NCBI RefSeq assembly: GCF_006438825.1 | Contig: NZ_RCZP01000036.1 | Coordinates: forward strand, 300 to 53,781 | DNA length: 53,482 bases | Direction: 5' to 3' | Source of the DNA: Muricoccus nepalensis | Lineage (GTDB): Bacteria > Pseudomonadota > Alphaproteobacteria > Acetobacterales > Acetobacteraceae | Shown here: one piece after another, positions 42,421 through 52,785 of the stretch | How the letters are laid out: every line of letters begins with the position of its first letter | Numbering within the stretch: the stretch's first letter is position 1 | Position numbers and translations under genes: made by a program | Notes under the pieces: generated by a model | The model's input: the letters and a program-made list of their open reading frames with translations, nothing else | Database searches by the model: none | Told to the model about the DNA's origin: nothing

Positions 42421-43548
42421 TCAGGCCTTCGCGCGCTTCCCGCCGGCCCGCTTCTCCTTCTTCAGCCCCGCCAAGAAGGCCAGCACCGCCGCCTCCTCCG
42501 GCCGCAGCGCCTCGAGGTCGTCCCGCAGCTCCTCCTCTGCCCGCTCGGCCATCTCGAGCACGAGCTTGCCCTCCATGTAGCCGTCGAGCAGGTCGGGGTG
42601 GACGTAGCACTTGCGGCAGACGGTCGGCGTGTTCCCGAGCCGGGACGAGACCCGCTCGATCGCCGCCCGGATGTTGCGCTTGGCCGCCGCCTGGCTGTCG
42701 AAGGCCTCGAACTCGCGCAGCGCCAGCGCGGCCATCACCGTCCCGGCCCAGGTGCGGAAGTCCTTCGCGGTGATCTCGCGCCCCGAGACCTCCCGGAGGT
42801 AGTCGTTCACGTCGCCCGAGGTCACGTCGTGCAGCGTGCCGTCCTCCGCGGGATAGGCGAAGAGCTCCTGCCCCGGCAGGTCCTGGCACTCCCGCACCAC
42901 GCGCGCGACGCGCCGGTCCTGCAGGCCGAGCTTCCAGGTCTTGCCGCTCTTGCCCTTGAAGGCGAAACGCATCGTCTCGCCCTTCACGGAGACGTGCCGA
43001 TTGCGCAACGTGGTCAGCCCGAAGGAGCCGTTCTCCTTCGCGTAGTCGTCGTTGCCCACGCGGATAAGCGTCGTCTCGAGCAGGCGCACGACCGTCGCCA
43101 GCACCTTCTCCCGCGCCAGGTCGCGGCGCCGGAGGTCGGCCGCGACGCGCGCGCGGATGGCGGGCAGCGCTGCCGCGAACTCCGCCATGTGCTCGTACTT
43201 CGTCGCGTCACGCGTCTCGCGCCAGCGGGGATGGTAGCGGTACTGCTTGCGCCCGCGCGCGTCGCGACCCGTCGCCTGGATGTGCCCGTTGGCCTGCGGG
43301 CAGATCCAGACCTCCGCGTAGGCCGGCGGGATCGCGAGCGAGCGGATGCGCTCGAGCGTCGCCTCGTCGCGCACCGGCTTGCCCGCGGGGTCGCGGTAGG
43401 CGAAGCCATCGCCCTCGGGGTGGCGGGTGATGCCGGGCCGGGTGTCGTTCACGTAGCGCAGCCCGGCGGCCCGCGCGGCCTCCCGCGGCTCGACGATGGT
43501 CCCGGCCGCGGTGTCGTCGCGGTCGTCGGCAAGGCTGGCGCTGGTCAT
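42421..43548 (-). CDS. DNA topoisomerase IB
   Basis: A 375-residue poxvirus-type topoisomerase IB. It has the N-terminal domain (RYVNDTRPGITR, PPAYAEVWICP) and a catalytic domain with RVGNDDYAKENGSFGLTTL, FKGKSGK, DFRTWAGTVMAA and the nucleophile tyrosine in CRKCYVHP. It relaxes supercoils by a 3'-phosphotyrosine intermediate. The ATG at 43548 was chosen; a GTG at 43590 has no ribosome binding site. The C-terminus is Lys/Arg-rich. It is divergent from the repeat-lipoprotein gene. Confidence 0.93.
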   Translation of the reverse strand: MTSASLADDRDDTAAGTIVEPREAARAAGLRYVNDTRPGITRHPEGDGFAYRDPAGKPVRDEATLERIRSLAIPPAYAEVWICPQANGHIQATGRDARGRKQYRYHPRWRETRDATKYEHMAEFAAALPAIRARVAADLRRRDLAREKVLATVVRLLETTLIRVGNDDYAKENGSFGLTTLRNRHVSVKGETMRFAFKGKSGKTWKLGLQDRRVARVVRECQDLPGQELFAYPAEDGTLHDVTSGDVNDYLREVSGREITAKDFRTWAGTVMAALALREFEAFDSQAAAKRNIRAAIERVSSRLGNTPTVCRKCYVHPDLLDGYMEGKLVLEMAERAEEELRDDLEALRPEEAAVLAFLAGLKKEKRAGGKRAKA

Positions 43549-43593
43549 GGGCTCGGCTGTTTCCTCGGCCAGAATAAAGCCGCGGACCACCCC

Positions 43594-43643
43594 CCGGTTT
43601 CCGCCAAGGGGCCGCCGGTTTAACCGATTCGTATCGAAACCGG
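43594..43643. promoter_or_regulatory. Three CCGGTTT half-sites at 21-22 bp spacing
   Basis: CCGGTTT occurs at 43594-43600 and 43615-43621, and its reverse complement AAACCGG at 43637-43643. The offsets are 21 and 22 bp, about two DNA turns, so all three lie on one face. They fill the divergent region between the topoisomerase and repeat-lipoprotein genes and look like sites for an unidentified regulator. Confidence 0.45.
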
Positions 43644-43673
43644 CGAATGCTGCGGGGAAACAAGGATCGATCC

Positions 43674-44168
43674 ATGCCGCCGGACAACGCGCCCGAGACC
43701 CCCCCCAAGGATGGCCGCCTCGGCCGCCGCCTGCTCGTGCTTCGCCTCGCCGGCATCGGCACGGCCAGCGCGGCCCTGCCGGGCTGCCTCGCCGCCCCGC
43801 CCGGCTACCCCGCCGGCCCGGTCCTGGCCGCGACGGACGCAGACCCCTCGGACGGGGTCGGCCACGGCGGGCACCGCCGCGTCTACGCCCCGGGCCGCTC
43901 GGCCACCGACGCCGATCCCTCGGACGGCGTCGGCCAGGGCGGGTACCGCCGCCCCTACGCCACGGGGCGTGCGGGCACCGACGCCGATCCCTCCGACGGC
44001 GTCGGCCACGGCCGCTTCGGCCCCTCCCCCTCCTACCGCGGCCCCACGGACAACGACCCCTCGGACGGCCCGGGCCGCGGCCGCGGCACCTACCGCACGC
44101 CGTCCCGCCGCGCCGTCAGCGACAACGACCCGTCGGACGGCGTCGGTCGCGGCCGCGGCTGGCGCTGA
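43674..44168 (+). CDS. Repeat lipoprotein with five DxDPSDG motifs, putative JmjC substrate
   Basis: A 164-residue protein of unrecognised family. AAGGA lies 7 bases before the ATG at 43674; an upstream ATG at 43647 lacks one. Residues 18-19 are a twin arginine in LGRRLLVLRLAG, and ALPGC ends a lipobox (Cys38), so it looks like a Tat-type lipoprotein. The mature part is disordered and holds five [TS]D[AN]DPSDG[VP]G motifs starting at residues 54, 78, 102, 125 and 149. These are spaced 23-24 residues apart and separated by Gly/Arg/Tyr-rich linkers. The next gene, 19 bases on, encodes a JmjC/cupin oxygenase, so the motifs may be hydroxylation targets. Calcium binding by the Asp clusters is the main alternative. 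Confidence 0.7.
   Translation: MPPDNAPETPPKDGRLGRRLLVLRLAGIGTASAALPGCLAAPPGYPAGPVLAATDADPSDGVGHGGHRRVYAPGRSATDADPSDGVGQGGYRRPYATGRAGTDADPSDGVGHGRFGPSPSYRGPTDNDPSDGPGRGRGTYRTPSRRAVSDNDPSDGVGRGRGWR
43833..44165 (+). repeat. Five-copy ~72-bp coding repeat
   Basis: The DNA encodes five DxDPSDG units with a period of 72, 72, 69 and 72 bases. Codons vary between copies, so selection appears to act on the peptide rather than recent DNA duplication. Confidence 0.8.
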
Positions 44169-44187
44169 CCCTCCCGGGGCCCGCCCG

Positions 44188-45375
44188 ATGCCGCCGACCC
44201 TGACCGAGTGGGCCTTCCGCCTGGCCTTCGCGCCCCTCGAGGTCGAGGACGCGCTGGCCCTCCGGGAGGGCACCGCCTGGCGCCACTTCCCCGCGGAGGC
44301 CCCGGACCGCTACCGCGACCTCTGCAGCGTCGCCGCGCTCGACGCCTATCTCGCGGCCGGCGCCCGCACGCCGCCCGTGACCATGGCCGACAGCGCCCGC
44401 AACGGCAGCGCCTCCGTCCCCGCGGAGGAGTTCGCGCGGGACGATGGCCGCATCGACCCCCACCGCCTTTTCCGCCGCTTCGACGCGGGGGCGACGCTCG
44501 TGGTCTCGCAGTTCCACGAGGCCCACCCGCCGCTCGCCCGCTTCTGCCGCGGGCTGGAGAAGTTCTTCCTCCACGCGGTGCAGGCGAACGTCTACCTCAC
44601 CCCCGCCGGCGCGCAGGGCTTCAAGACGCATTTCGACACGCACGACGTCCTCGTCCTGCAGGTGAGCGGCGAGAAGCGCTGGCGCCTCCTCGCCGGCCAG
44701 CCCCTCCCGCTGCCCACGCGCCGCACCCCCTGGGACAGCGGCCTCTACGCCGCCGCCGGCGCGGCGGAGGAGGTCACGCTCCGCCCCGGCGACGCGCTCT
44801 ACGTTCCCCGCGGCACCCTGCACGACGCCGCGGCGCAGCCGGCGGGCGAGCCCTCGCTGCACGTCACGATCGGCCTGCTGGAACCCTGCTGGGCCGACCT
44901 CCTGCACGACGCCGTCGACCTCCTGGAAGCCGAGCACCCCGCGCTGCGCCGCAGCCTCCGCAGCTGGCGCATCGGCGAGGCGGAGGGGCCGCTCGCCGAC
45001 GCCGCCGCCGCCCTCGCGCCGCTCGCCGAGCCGGCGCTGATGGAGCGCGTCCTGCTCCGCTTCCTCGACCGCCTCTCCGCCGACCGGCCGGCCCTGTCCG
45101 GCCGCGGCCTCGTCGCCCCCTCGCCCGGGCCTGACGACCCTCTGCGCACGGCCGAGACCGTGCTCCACCACGTCGCCGCCGGGCCGGAGGGCGGCGCGGC
45201 GCTGCGCTGGGGCGGAGGCGCGATCCCCCTCTCGCCGGACGAGCTGGAATGGACGCAGCGGCTGGCCGAGGGCGCGACGCCCGCCTCGCTCAGCGAGGGC
45301 GCGCTGGCCTTCTGCCGGCGGCTGCACGCGGCCGGCCTGCTCGTCGCGCCGGCGGCCGCCCCGTCGCCGGCCTAG
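44188..45375 (+). CDS. JmjC/cupin-4 family 2-oxoglutarate oxygenase
   Basis: A 395-residue protein whose core matches bacterial JmjC (RoxA-like) oxygenases. It has Fe ligands His148 and Asp150 in FKTHFDTHDVLVLQ, then GEKRWRLL, and the distal His212 in YVPRGTLHDA. A helical middle and a C-terminal winged-helix-like region (about 320-390) follow, as in RoxA relatives. Such enzymes hydroxylate protein side chains; RoxA modifies ribosomal protein L16. Placement 19 bases after the repeat lipoprotein suggests that protein as substrate, which is inference. Its TAG stop shares CTAG with the convergent gene. Confidence 0.83.
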   Translation: MPPTLTEWAFRLAFAPLEVEDALALREGTAWRHFPAEAPDRYRDLCSVAALDAYLAAGARTPPVTMADSARNGSASVPAEEFARDDGRIDPHRLFRRFDAGATLVVSQFHEAHPPLARFCRGLEKFFLHAVQANVYLTPAGAQGFKTHFDTHDVLVLQVSGEKRWRLLAGQPLPLPTRRTPWDSGLYAAAGAAEEVTLRPGDALYVPRGTLHDAAAQPAGEPSLHVTIGLLEPCWADLLHDAVDLLEAEHPALRRSLRSWRIGEAEGPLADAAAALAPLAEPALMERVLLRFLDRLSADRPALSGRGLVAPSPGPDDPLRTAETVLHHVAAGPEGGAALRWGGGAIPLSPDELEWTQRLAEGATPASLSEGALAFCRRLHAAGLLVAPAAAPSPA

Positions 45376-45749
45376 TTGCCGACGCGCCCCCAGGCGCGCT
45401 GGCCGTTCCGCGCTGGGCAGGCGCAGGCGTCGCCCGCCGCGAGCGGCCGGTCCAGCGGGCAGACATAGGCCCCCGCGTAGCAGGCCTGCCCCGCCGGGCG
45501 CGGCGCGGCATAGGCCGGGTAGGGCGGCGGATAGGGCGGGTAGGGCGCGGGATAGGCCGGGAAGGGCGGCGCGTAGTAGGCCGGCGGCGGGTAGGGATAG
45601 GGGTAGGCCGGGTAGACCGGGACGCCCACCCCGAAGCCCAGGAAGACGCCGCCCCGCGCCTCCGCCGGGCCGGCGGGGAGAAGCGCCGACGCCGCCAGCG
45701 CCGACGCCGCCAGCGCCGACGCGAGGAGGATGCGGCCGACCGTGCTCAT
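45372..45749 (-). CDS. Secreted Pro/Tyr-rich small protein
   Basis: A 125-residue protein of no recognised family. A signal peptide built from repeated SALAA units is cleaved near AEA|RG. A Gly/Val stretch, a low-complexity Pro/Tyr/Ala segment (PYPPP, PPYPPYPP) and a C-terminal part with four cysteines (CYAGAYVCPLD, CACPA) follow. The cysteine pattern could form two disulfides in the periplasm. Its ATG overlaps the upstream hydrolase stop (ATGA), but that overlap exists only because of a probable frameshift in the hydrolase. Confidence 0.75.
   Translation of the reverse strand: MSTVGRILLASALAASALAASALLPAGPAEARGGVFLGFGVGVPVYPAYPYPYPPPAYYAPPFPAYPAPYPPYPPPYPAYAAPRPAGQACYAGAYVCPLDRPLAAGDACACPARNGQRAWGRVGN
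45682..45723. repeat. 15-bp tandem repeat in a signal-peptide coding region
   Basis: AGCGCCGACGCCGCC occurs at 45682-45696 and 45697-45711, and its first 11 bases again from 45712. On the minus strand it encodes the repeated SALAA units of the signal peptide, so copy number changes would keep frame and alter only its length. Confidence 0.8.
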
Positions 45750-46486
45750 CCCGTGGAGATAGGGCGCGCCCCGCGGCGCTTGAAGGGCCGCCTCAGCCGA
45801 GCCAGTCGCGCAGCAGCGCCGTGACGGCCCTCCGGCGTTTCCATGCTCGGCAGGTGCCCGCAGCCCGGCACGAGGTGGAGCGCGGCGCCCGGGATCCCCG
45901 CCGCGATCTCCCGCGCGAGCTCCGGCGGGGTGAGCACGTCCTCCTCTCCCGCCACGACGAGCGTCGGCACGGCGATCCCGGCGAGGTCGCCCCGCGAATC
46001 CGGCCGCCCGAGAATGGCCTCCTGCTGGCGCAGGAAGGCGTCCCGCCCCACCCGCTCCGCCATCGCCATCACCTCCGCCGCCAGCGGCCCGTTGAGGTTC
46101 GCGGGGTGGAGCAGGCGCGGCAGCAGCCGGGGCGTGACCCCGCGGAAGGCGCCGCGCCGCGTCAGCGCCATCAGCCCGCGCCGCTGCCGCGCCGCCTCCG
46201 GCGTGTCGGGGCGGGCGGAGGTGTCGAACAGCGCCAGCCGCTCCACCCGCGCCCCCGCCTGGCGCATCACCTCGAGGGCGACGTAGCCGCCCATCGACAG
46301 CCCCGCGAGCGCGAAGCGCCCGGGCATCGCCGCCACCGCCCGCGCCGCCATGGCGGCGAGGCTCGAATCGAGGGTGAGGTCGGCGACCACCGGCGCGGCC
46401 CGGTCGGCGAGGCCCTCCACCTGGTCGCGCCAGAGCCGGTCGTCGCAGAGCAGCCCCGGCAGGAGGAGAAGTGGCGTGCGGTCCAT
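45746..46486 (-). CDS. Alpha/beta hydrolase with probable C-terminal frameshift
   Basis: A 246-residue alpha/beta hydrolase. It has an N-terminal LLLLPGLLCDD, the nucleophile elbow GLSMGG (Ser64), the acid in AGEEDVLTPP and the histidine in GCGHLPSMETPE. After METPE the frame becomes Arg-rich and unlike the family. Dropping one C from the CCC at 45828-45830 restores EAVTALLRDWLG and a stop at 45793-45795, the usual ending. The catalytic residues are unaffected. It is either a real one-base insertion or a sequencing error. The substrate is unknown. Confidence 0.82.
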   Translation of the reverse strand: MDRTPLLLLPGLLCDDRLWRDQVEGLADRAAPVVADLTLDSSLAAMAARAVAAMPGRFALAGLSMGGYVALEVMRQAGARVERLALFDTSARPDTPEAARQRRGLMALTRRGAFRGVTPRLLPRLLHPANLNGPLAAEVMAMAERVGRDAFLRQQEAILGRPDSRGDLAGIAVPTLVVAGEEDVLTPPELAREIAAGIPGAALHLVPGCGHLPSMETPEGRHGAAARLARLRRPFKRRGARPISTG

Positions 46487-46556
46487 GACCCGTGCTAGTC
46501 ACCCCTCCGGGGCCGCGCAACCGCCGCCTGCCGGCCGCGCGCCGCCCCCTCTCTCC

Positions 46557-46585
46557 TTGCATCCCGGCCGTTGCGGGCGCATATC
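46557..46585 (+). promoter_or_regulatory. Candidate promoter for the DEAD-box helicase gene
   Basis: TTGCAT (46557-46562) and CATATC (46580-46585) are 17 bases apart. If used, the transcript would carry a leader of about 180 bases before the TTG start, as is common for cold-inducible DEAD-box genes. Confidence 0.35.
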
Positions 46586-46599
46586 GCGCGCGAGCGGCT

Positions 46600-46634
46600 G
46601 CGTGCCGTGCGTCCGCGCTGCGGGCGCGGCACGC
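46600..46634 (+). promoter_or_regulatory. Stem-loop in the helicase mRNA leader
   Basis: GCGTGCCG (46600-46607) pairs with CGGCACGC (46627-46634) over a 19-base GC-rich loop that can pair internally. A structured leader could couple helicase expression to temperature or to helicase level; this is inference. Confidence 0.35.
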
Positions 46635-46773
46635 CGGACCACCGGCTGGGCGCATCCGGCACGCCGCCCGCGCCCGACCCGAGGGCCCCCGGCCCGACAT
46701 CGCGGCCAGGGCCCATCCGCCCGACTTTCGCCCCACCCGCCGCACCGGCCGATGGGGGCACAGGAACCCACGC

Positions 46774-48969
<2,196 letters not shown>

Positions 48970-48978
48970 CGATCCCGT

Positions 48979-49002
48979 GGGGAGGGGCACGCGCCCCTCC
49001 CC
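48979..49002 (+). terminator. Hairpin after the DEAD-box helicase gene
   Basis: A perfect 10-bp stem, GGGGAGGGGC with GCCCCTCCCC, and a 4-base loop start 9 bases after the stop. There is no U-tract, but the stem is strong. Confidence 0.6.
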
Positions 49003-49085
49003 CGGCATGGCGCATCCCTGGCCCCTTGGGGCAGGATGAGCCGGGCAAGGATCGCTTACGCGAACGGCTAGAGAGGAACGCAGAG

Positions 49086-50312
49086 ATGAACGTCGTCACC
49101 CAGGTCATGCCGGAGGCCCCGCAGGTCCGCGTCCAGAGCAAGATGGGCAGCTTCGTGTGGGACGACGCCCTCCTGCTGGAGGAGCAGCTCACCGAGGACG
49201 AGCGGATGATCCGCGACGCCGCGCGCGAGTTCTGCCAGTCCAAGCTCATGCCGCGCATCCTCATGGGCAACCGGCAGGAGCACTTCGACCGCGAGATCAT
49301 GAACGAGTTCGGGGAGATGGGCTTCCTCGGCGCGACGCTGGACAGCCACGGCTGCGCGGGCGTCGGCTACGTCTCTTACGGCCTCATCTCGCGCGAGGTC
49401 GAGCGCGTGGACAGCGGCTACCGCTCCGCCTTCTCCGTGCAGTCCTCGCTCGTCATGTTCCCGATCCACGCCTTCGGCTCCGAGGAGCAGAAGGACAAGT
49501 TCCTGCCCAAGCTGCGCACCGGCGAGTGGGTCGGCTGCTTCGGGCTGACCGAGCCCGACGCCGGCTCCGACCCGAGCTCCATGCGCACCCGCGCGAAGAA
49601 GGTGGACGGCGGCTACCTTGTCTCCGGCTCGAAGACCTGGATCACCAACTCCCCCATCGCCGACGTCTTCGTGGTCTGGGCGAAGGATGACGAGGGACTG
49701 CTGCGCGGCTTCATCCTCGAGAAGGGCATGAAGGGACTCACGGCGCCGAAGATCGAGGGCAAGATGTCCCTCCGCGCCTCCACCACCGGCATGATCATGA
49801 TGGACGAGGTCTTCGTGCCTGAGGAGAACCGCCTGCCGCACGTGAAGTCCCTCAACGGCCCCTTCTCCTGCCTCAACCGCGCCCGCTACGGCATCGCCTG
49901 GGGCGCGCTCGGCGCCGCCGAGTTCTGCTGGCACGCGGCCCGCGAGTACACGCTGAACCGCAAGATGTTCGGCAAGCCCCTCGCCCAGACGCAGCTTATC
50001 CAGAAGAAGCTCGCGGACATGCAGACCGAGATCACGCTCGGCCTGCAGGGCGTGCTGCGCCTCGGCCGCCTCTTCGACGAGCACAAGGCGGCGCCGGAGA
50101 TGATCTCCCTCATGAAGCGCAACAACTGCGGCAAGGCGCTCGACATCGCCCGCGTGTCCCGCGACATGCACGGCGGCAACGGCATCGTCGACGAGTACCA
50201 CGTCATCCGCCACGTCATGAACCTCGAGACGGTGAACACCTACGAGGGCACCCACGACGTGCACGCCCTCATCCTCGGCCGCGCCCAGACCGGCCTCAAC
50301 GCCTTCGGCTGA
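49086..50312 (+). CDS. gcdH: Glutaryl-CoA dehydrogenase
   Basis: A 408-residue acyl-CoA dehydrogenase of the decarboxylating glutaryl-CoA type. It has [39 protein letters not shown], the GcdH-like [17 protein letters not shown] and the catalytic base Glu387 in [17 protein letters not shown]. It converts glutaryl-CoA to crotonyl-CoA and CO2 in lysine, tryptophan and benzoate breakdown. AGAGGAA precedes the ATG, and a strong terminator follows, so it is monocistronic. Confidence 0.93.
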   Translation: MNVVTQVMPEAPQVRVQSKMGSFVWDDALLLEEQLTEDERMIRDAAREFCQSKLMPRILMGNRQEHFDREIMNEFGEMGFLGATLDSHGCAGVGYVSYGLISREVERVDSGYRSAFSVQSSLVMFPIHAFGSEEQKDKFLPKLRTGEWVGCFGLTEPDAGSDPSSMRTRAKKVDGGYLVSGSKTWITNSPIADVFVVWAKDDEGLLRGFILEKGMKGLTAPKIEGKMSLRASTTGMIMMDEVFVPEENRLPHVKSLNGPFSCLNRARYGIAWGALGAAEFCWHAAREYTLNRKMFGKPLAQTQLIQKKLADMQTEITLGLQGVLRLGRLFDEHKAAPEMISLMKRNNCGKALDIARVSRDMHGGNGIVDEYHVIRHVMNLETVNTYEGTHDVHALILGRAQTGLNAFG

Positions 50313-50333
50313 TCCCGCGAGGGACACGACCGG

Positions 50334-50370
50334 AAGGGGCGGCTCCTCGCGGGGCCGCCCCTTCTCTTTT
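50334..50370 (+). terminator. Rho-independent terminator of gcdH
   Basis: AAGGGGCGGC and GCCGCCCCTT form a perfect 10-bp stem over a 10-base loop, followed by CTCTTTT. It ends 12 bases before the next start codon and is the clearest intrinsic terminator in the window. Confidence 0.85.
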
Positions 50371-50382
50371 CAGGGACACCCC

Positions 50383-51660
50383 ATGCGCCTGACCATCGAG
50401 GCCATCGGCGCCGCCGGCGACGGCATCGCGCACGACGCGGCGCGCCGCCCCGTCTTCGTGCCCTTCACCCTGCCCGGCGAGGTGGTCGAGGCCGAGCCCG
50501 GCCCCGCCCGCGGCGAGGGCCGGGCCGCGACACTGTCAGCCGTCGAGACCCCCTCGCCCGACCGCGTCGTGCCGCCCTGCGCCCATTTCGGCACCTGCGG
50601 CGCCTGCGTCGTGCAGCACTGGGCGGACGCGCCCGTGGCCGCCTGGAAGGCCGCCCGCGTCGCCGAGGCCCTCGCCCGCGGCGGCTTCCCGGGCGTCGCG
50701 GTCGCGCCCGCCGCCGCCAGCCCGCCGAACAGCCGCCGCCGCGCCGACCTCGCCATCCGCCGCGGGGCGGAGGGCATCACCATCGGCTTCCACGCCCGCG
50801 GCGCGGCCGATCCCTTCGACATGCGGGAATGCCACGTCGTCGACCCCCGCATCCTCGCCCTCGTCGCGCCGCTCCGCGCGCTGATGACCCGCGTCGCCGC
50901 CCTCCACCGAGCGGGCTCGGCCATGGTGAACCTCCTCGACAGCGGCCCCGACCTCTGGCTCCGCACCGACGGCCCCCTCGCCGTGAAGGACCGCGCCACC
51001 CTCGCCGCCTTCGCGGGGCAGGCCGGGATCTCCCGCATCGCCTGGTCGCGCGAGGGAACCCGCGACGCGCCCGAGATCGCCGCCCAGGACGGCCCCGCCG
51101 CCGCGCTCCTCGCGGGCAACCTCATCCCCGTCGCCCCCGGCGCCTTCCTGCAGGCGACGCGGGAGGGCGAGGCGGCGATCGTCGCGGCCGTGCTGGACGG
51201 CCTGCCGCGCCGGATGCCCGGCAAGCCCCGCCTCATCGAGCTGCACGCCGGCTACGGCACCCTCTCCCTGCCGCTCTCCGCCCGCGGCCGGGTGGACGCC
51301 TACGAGGGGCTGCCCGAGGCGGTCGCCGCCCTCAACGCCGCCGCCGGCCGCGCGGGCGCGCGCATCAAGGCCACGCGGCGCGACCTCGCCCGCCAGCCCC
51401 TCCTGCCGGCCGAGCTGAACGGCGCCGCCGCCCTCGTGCTCGACCCGCCTTTCGCGGGGGCGGCGGAGCAGGCGGCCATCCTCGCCCGCTCCGCCATCCC
51501 GCGCGTCGTCTACGTCTCCTGCAACCCCGCGGCCCTCGCGCGCGACCTCGCCGCCTTCGCCCGCTCCCCCGGCTGGCGCGTCGAGCGCGCGGTCGCGATC
51601 GACCAGTTCCTCTGGTCCGCCGGGGTCGAGGCGGTGGTCACCCTCGCGCGCGGCCCTTGA
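50383..51660 (+). CDS. RNA m5U methyltransferase (RumA/TrmA class)
   Basis: A 425-residue class I methyltransferase. An N-terminal TRAM-like domain (about 1-55) is followed by an Fe-S cysteine set ([10 protein letters not shown], with a later Cys in MRECHVV). The SAM fold ([20 protein letters not shown]) then leads to the nucleophile Cys in [12 protein letters not shown] and a C-terminal Glu (WSAGVEAV). It would form 5-methyluridine in 23S rRNA or tRNA. It lies 12 bases after the gcdH terminator, so it needs its own promoter within or near that element. Confidence 0.9.
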   Translation: MRLTIEAIGAAGDGIAHDAARRPVFVPFTLPGEVVEAEPGPARGEGRAATLSAVETPSPDRVVPPCAHFGTCGACVVQHWADAPVAAWKAARVAEALARGGFPGVAVAPAAASPPNSRRRADLAIRRGAEGITIGFHARGAADPFDMRECHVVDPRILALVAPLRALMTRVAALHRAGSAMVNLLDSGPDLWLRTDGPLAVKDRATLAAFAGQAGISRIAWSREGTRDAPEIAAQDGPAAALLAGNLIPVAPGAFLQATREGEAAIVAAVLDGLPRRMPGKPRLIELHAGYGTLSLPLSARGRVDAYEGLPEAVAALNAAAGRAGARIKATRRDLARQPLLPAELNGAAALVLDPPFAGAAEQAAILARSAIPRVVYVSCNPAALARDLAAFARSPGWRVERAVAIDQFLWSAGVEAVVTLARGP

Positions 51661-51710
51661 CCGCGGACGCGCCATCCAAAACTGTTGCCAACCGACAAGG
51701 GAACGCACCG

Positions 51711-52712
51711 ATGGATCGACGCACGCTGATCGCGACCGGGCTCGCCGCGCCCGCCCTCCTGGCCACGGCCCGCGACGCCGCGGCCCAGGCGGCGCCCGCC
51801 CCGGCCCCGGCCGCGCCCCCCGGCCTCGCCCCGGCCCAGGCGCCTGGCTTCTACCGCTTCCGCGTCGGGCAGTCGCTCGTCACCATGGTGCATGACGGGC
51901 AGGCCGTCCGGCCGGACCCGACCCAGGGCTTCGTGCGCAACGCCTCGCCCGAGGAGGTCGCGGCCTCCATGCGCGCCCAGGGCCTCGACCCCGCGCGGCT
52001 GGTGAACCCCTTCACCGTGACCGTCCTCCGCACCCCCCGCGGCACGGTCATGTTCGACACCGGCAACGGCCCGCAGACCGCGGCCGACAGCCGCGTCGGC
52101 CAGCTCGGCGCGAACCTGGCCGCGGCCGGCATCGACGCCGGCTCGATCGACATGGTCGTCTTCACCCACTTCCACGGCGACCACGTCGGCGGGCTGCTCG
52201 ACGGCGCCGGCAACGCGGCCTTCCCGCGCGCCCGCATCCTCGTGCCCGAGCGCGAATGGGCCTTCTGGATGGACGAGGCCCAGGCGAGCCGCGCGCCCGA
52301 GGCCATGCGCCCCGCCTTCGCCAACGTCCGCCGCCGCTTCGCCCCCTACGACGGCAAGGTCGAGCGCGTGGCGGACGGCGCCGAGATCCTGCCCGGCCTG
52401 CGCGCCATGGCGACCCCCGGCCACACGCCCGGGCACACCTCCTACCACCTGTCCGACGGCAGCGATCAGGCGATGATCCTCGGCGACCTCACCTCGCGCC
52501 CCGAGTTCAACCTGACCAACCCCGGCTGGCACGTCATCTTCGACATGGACCCGAACGGGGCCGAGGCCACGCGCCGCCGCGTCTTCGACCGCGTCGCCGC
52601 GGACCGGATCCGCTGCGCCGCCTACCACTGGTCCTTCCCCGCCAACGGCACGGTCGTGAAGGACGGGAACGGCTACCGCCTGGCGCCGGCGGAGTGGTCG
52701 AGCGTCCTCTGA
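51711..52712 (+). CDS. Exported MBL-fold metallo-hydrolase
   Basis: A 333-residue metallo-beta-lactamase-fold protein. It has an RR signal peptide (MDRRTLIATGLAAPALLATA), an Ala/Pro linker, the metal motif THFHGDHVGG, the third ligand region ATPGHTPGHTSYH and ILGDLTS. Its domain resembles quorum-quenching lactonase and related hydrolases more than beta-lactamases, and the substrate is unknown. AAGGGAA precedes the ATG. It follows the RNA methyltransferase by 50 bases and converges on cheB. Confidence 0.88.
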   Translation: MDRRTLIATGLAAPALLATARDAAAQAAPAPAPAAPPGLAPAQAPGFYRFRVGQSLVTMVHDGQAVRPDPTQGFVRNASPEEVAASMRAQGLDPARLVNPFTVTVLRTPRGTVMFDTGNGPQTAADSRVGQLGANLAAAGIDAGSIDMVVFTHFHGDHVGGLLDGAGNAAFPRARILVPEREWAFWMDEAQASRAPEAMRPAFANVRRRFAPYDGKVERVADGAEILPGLRAMATPGHTPGHTSYHLSDGSDQAMILGDLTSRPEFNLTNPGWHVIFDMDPNGAEATRRRVFDRVAADRIRCAAYHWSFPANGTVVKDGNGYRLAPAEWSSVL

Positions 52713-52720
52713 ACGCCGCG

Positions 52721-52755
52721 CCGCCGCGGGGCGCCCGCGCGGTCTCCCGCGGCGG
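52721..52755. terminator. Hairpin between convergent MBL and cheB genes
   Basis: CCGCCGCGGG (52721-52730) and CCCGCGGCGG (52746-52755) form a perfect 10-bp stem with a 15-base loop in the 73-base convergent gap. It is probably a two-way terminator, although no U-tract is visible. Confidence 0.5.
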
Positions 52756-52785
52756 TCGCCCCGGCCTTGACCGGCCGCGGCGCCG

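Noticed and set aside
43833-44165. Repeats considered as a CRISPR array
   Set aside because: The units are in-frame codons of one protein with varied synonymous bases and no conserved DNA repeat/spacer structure.
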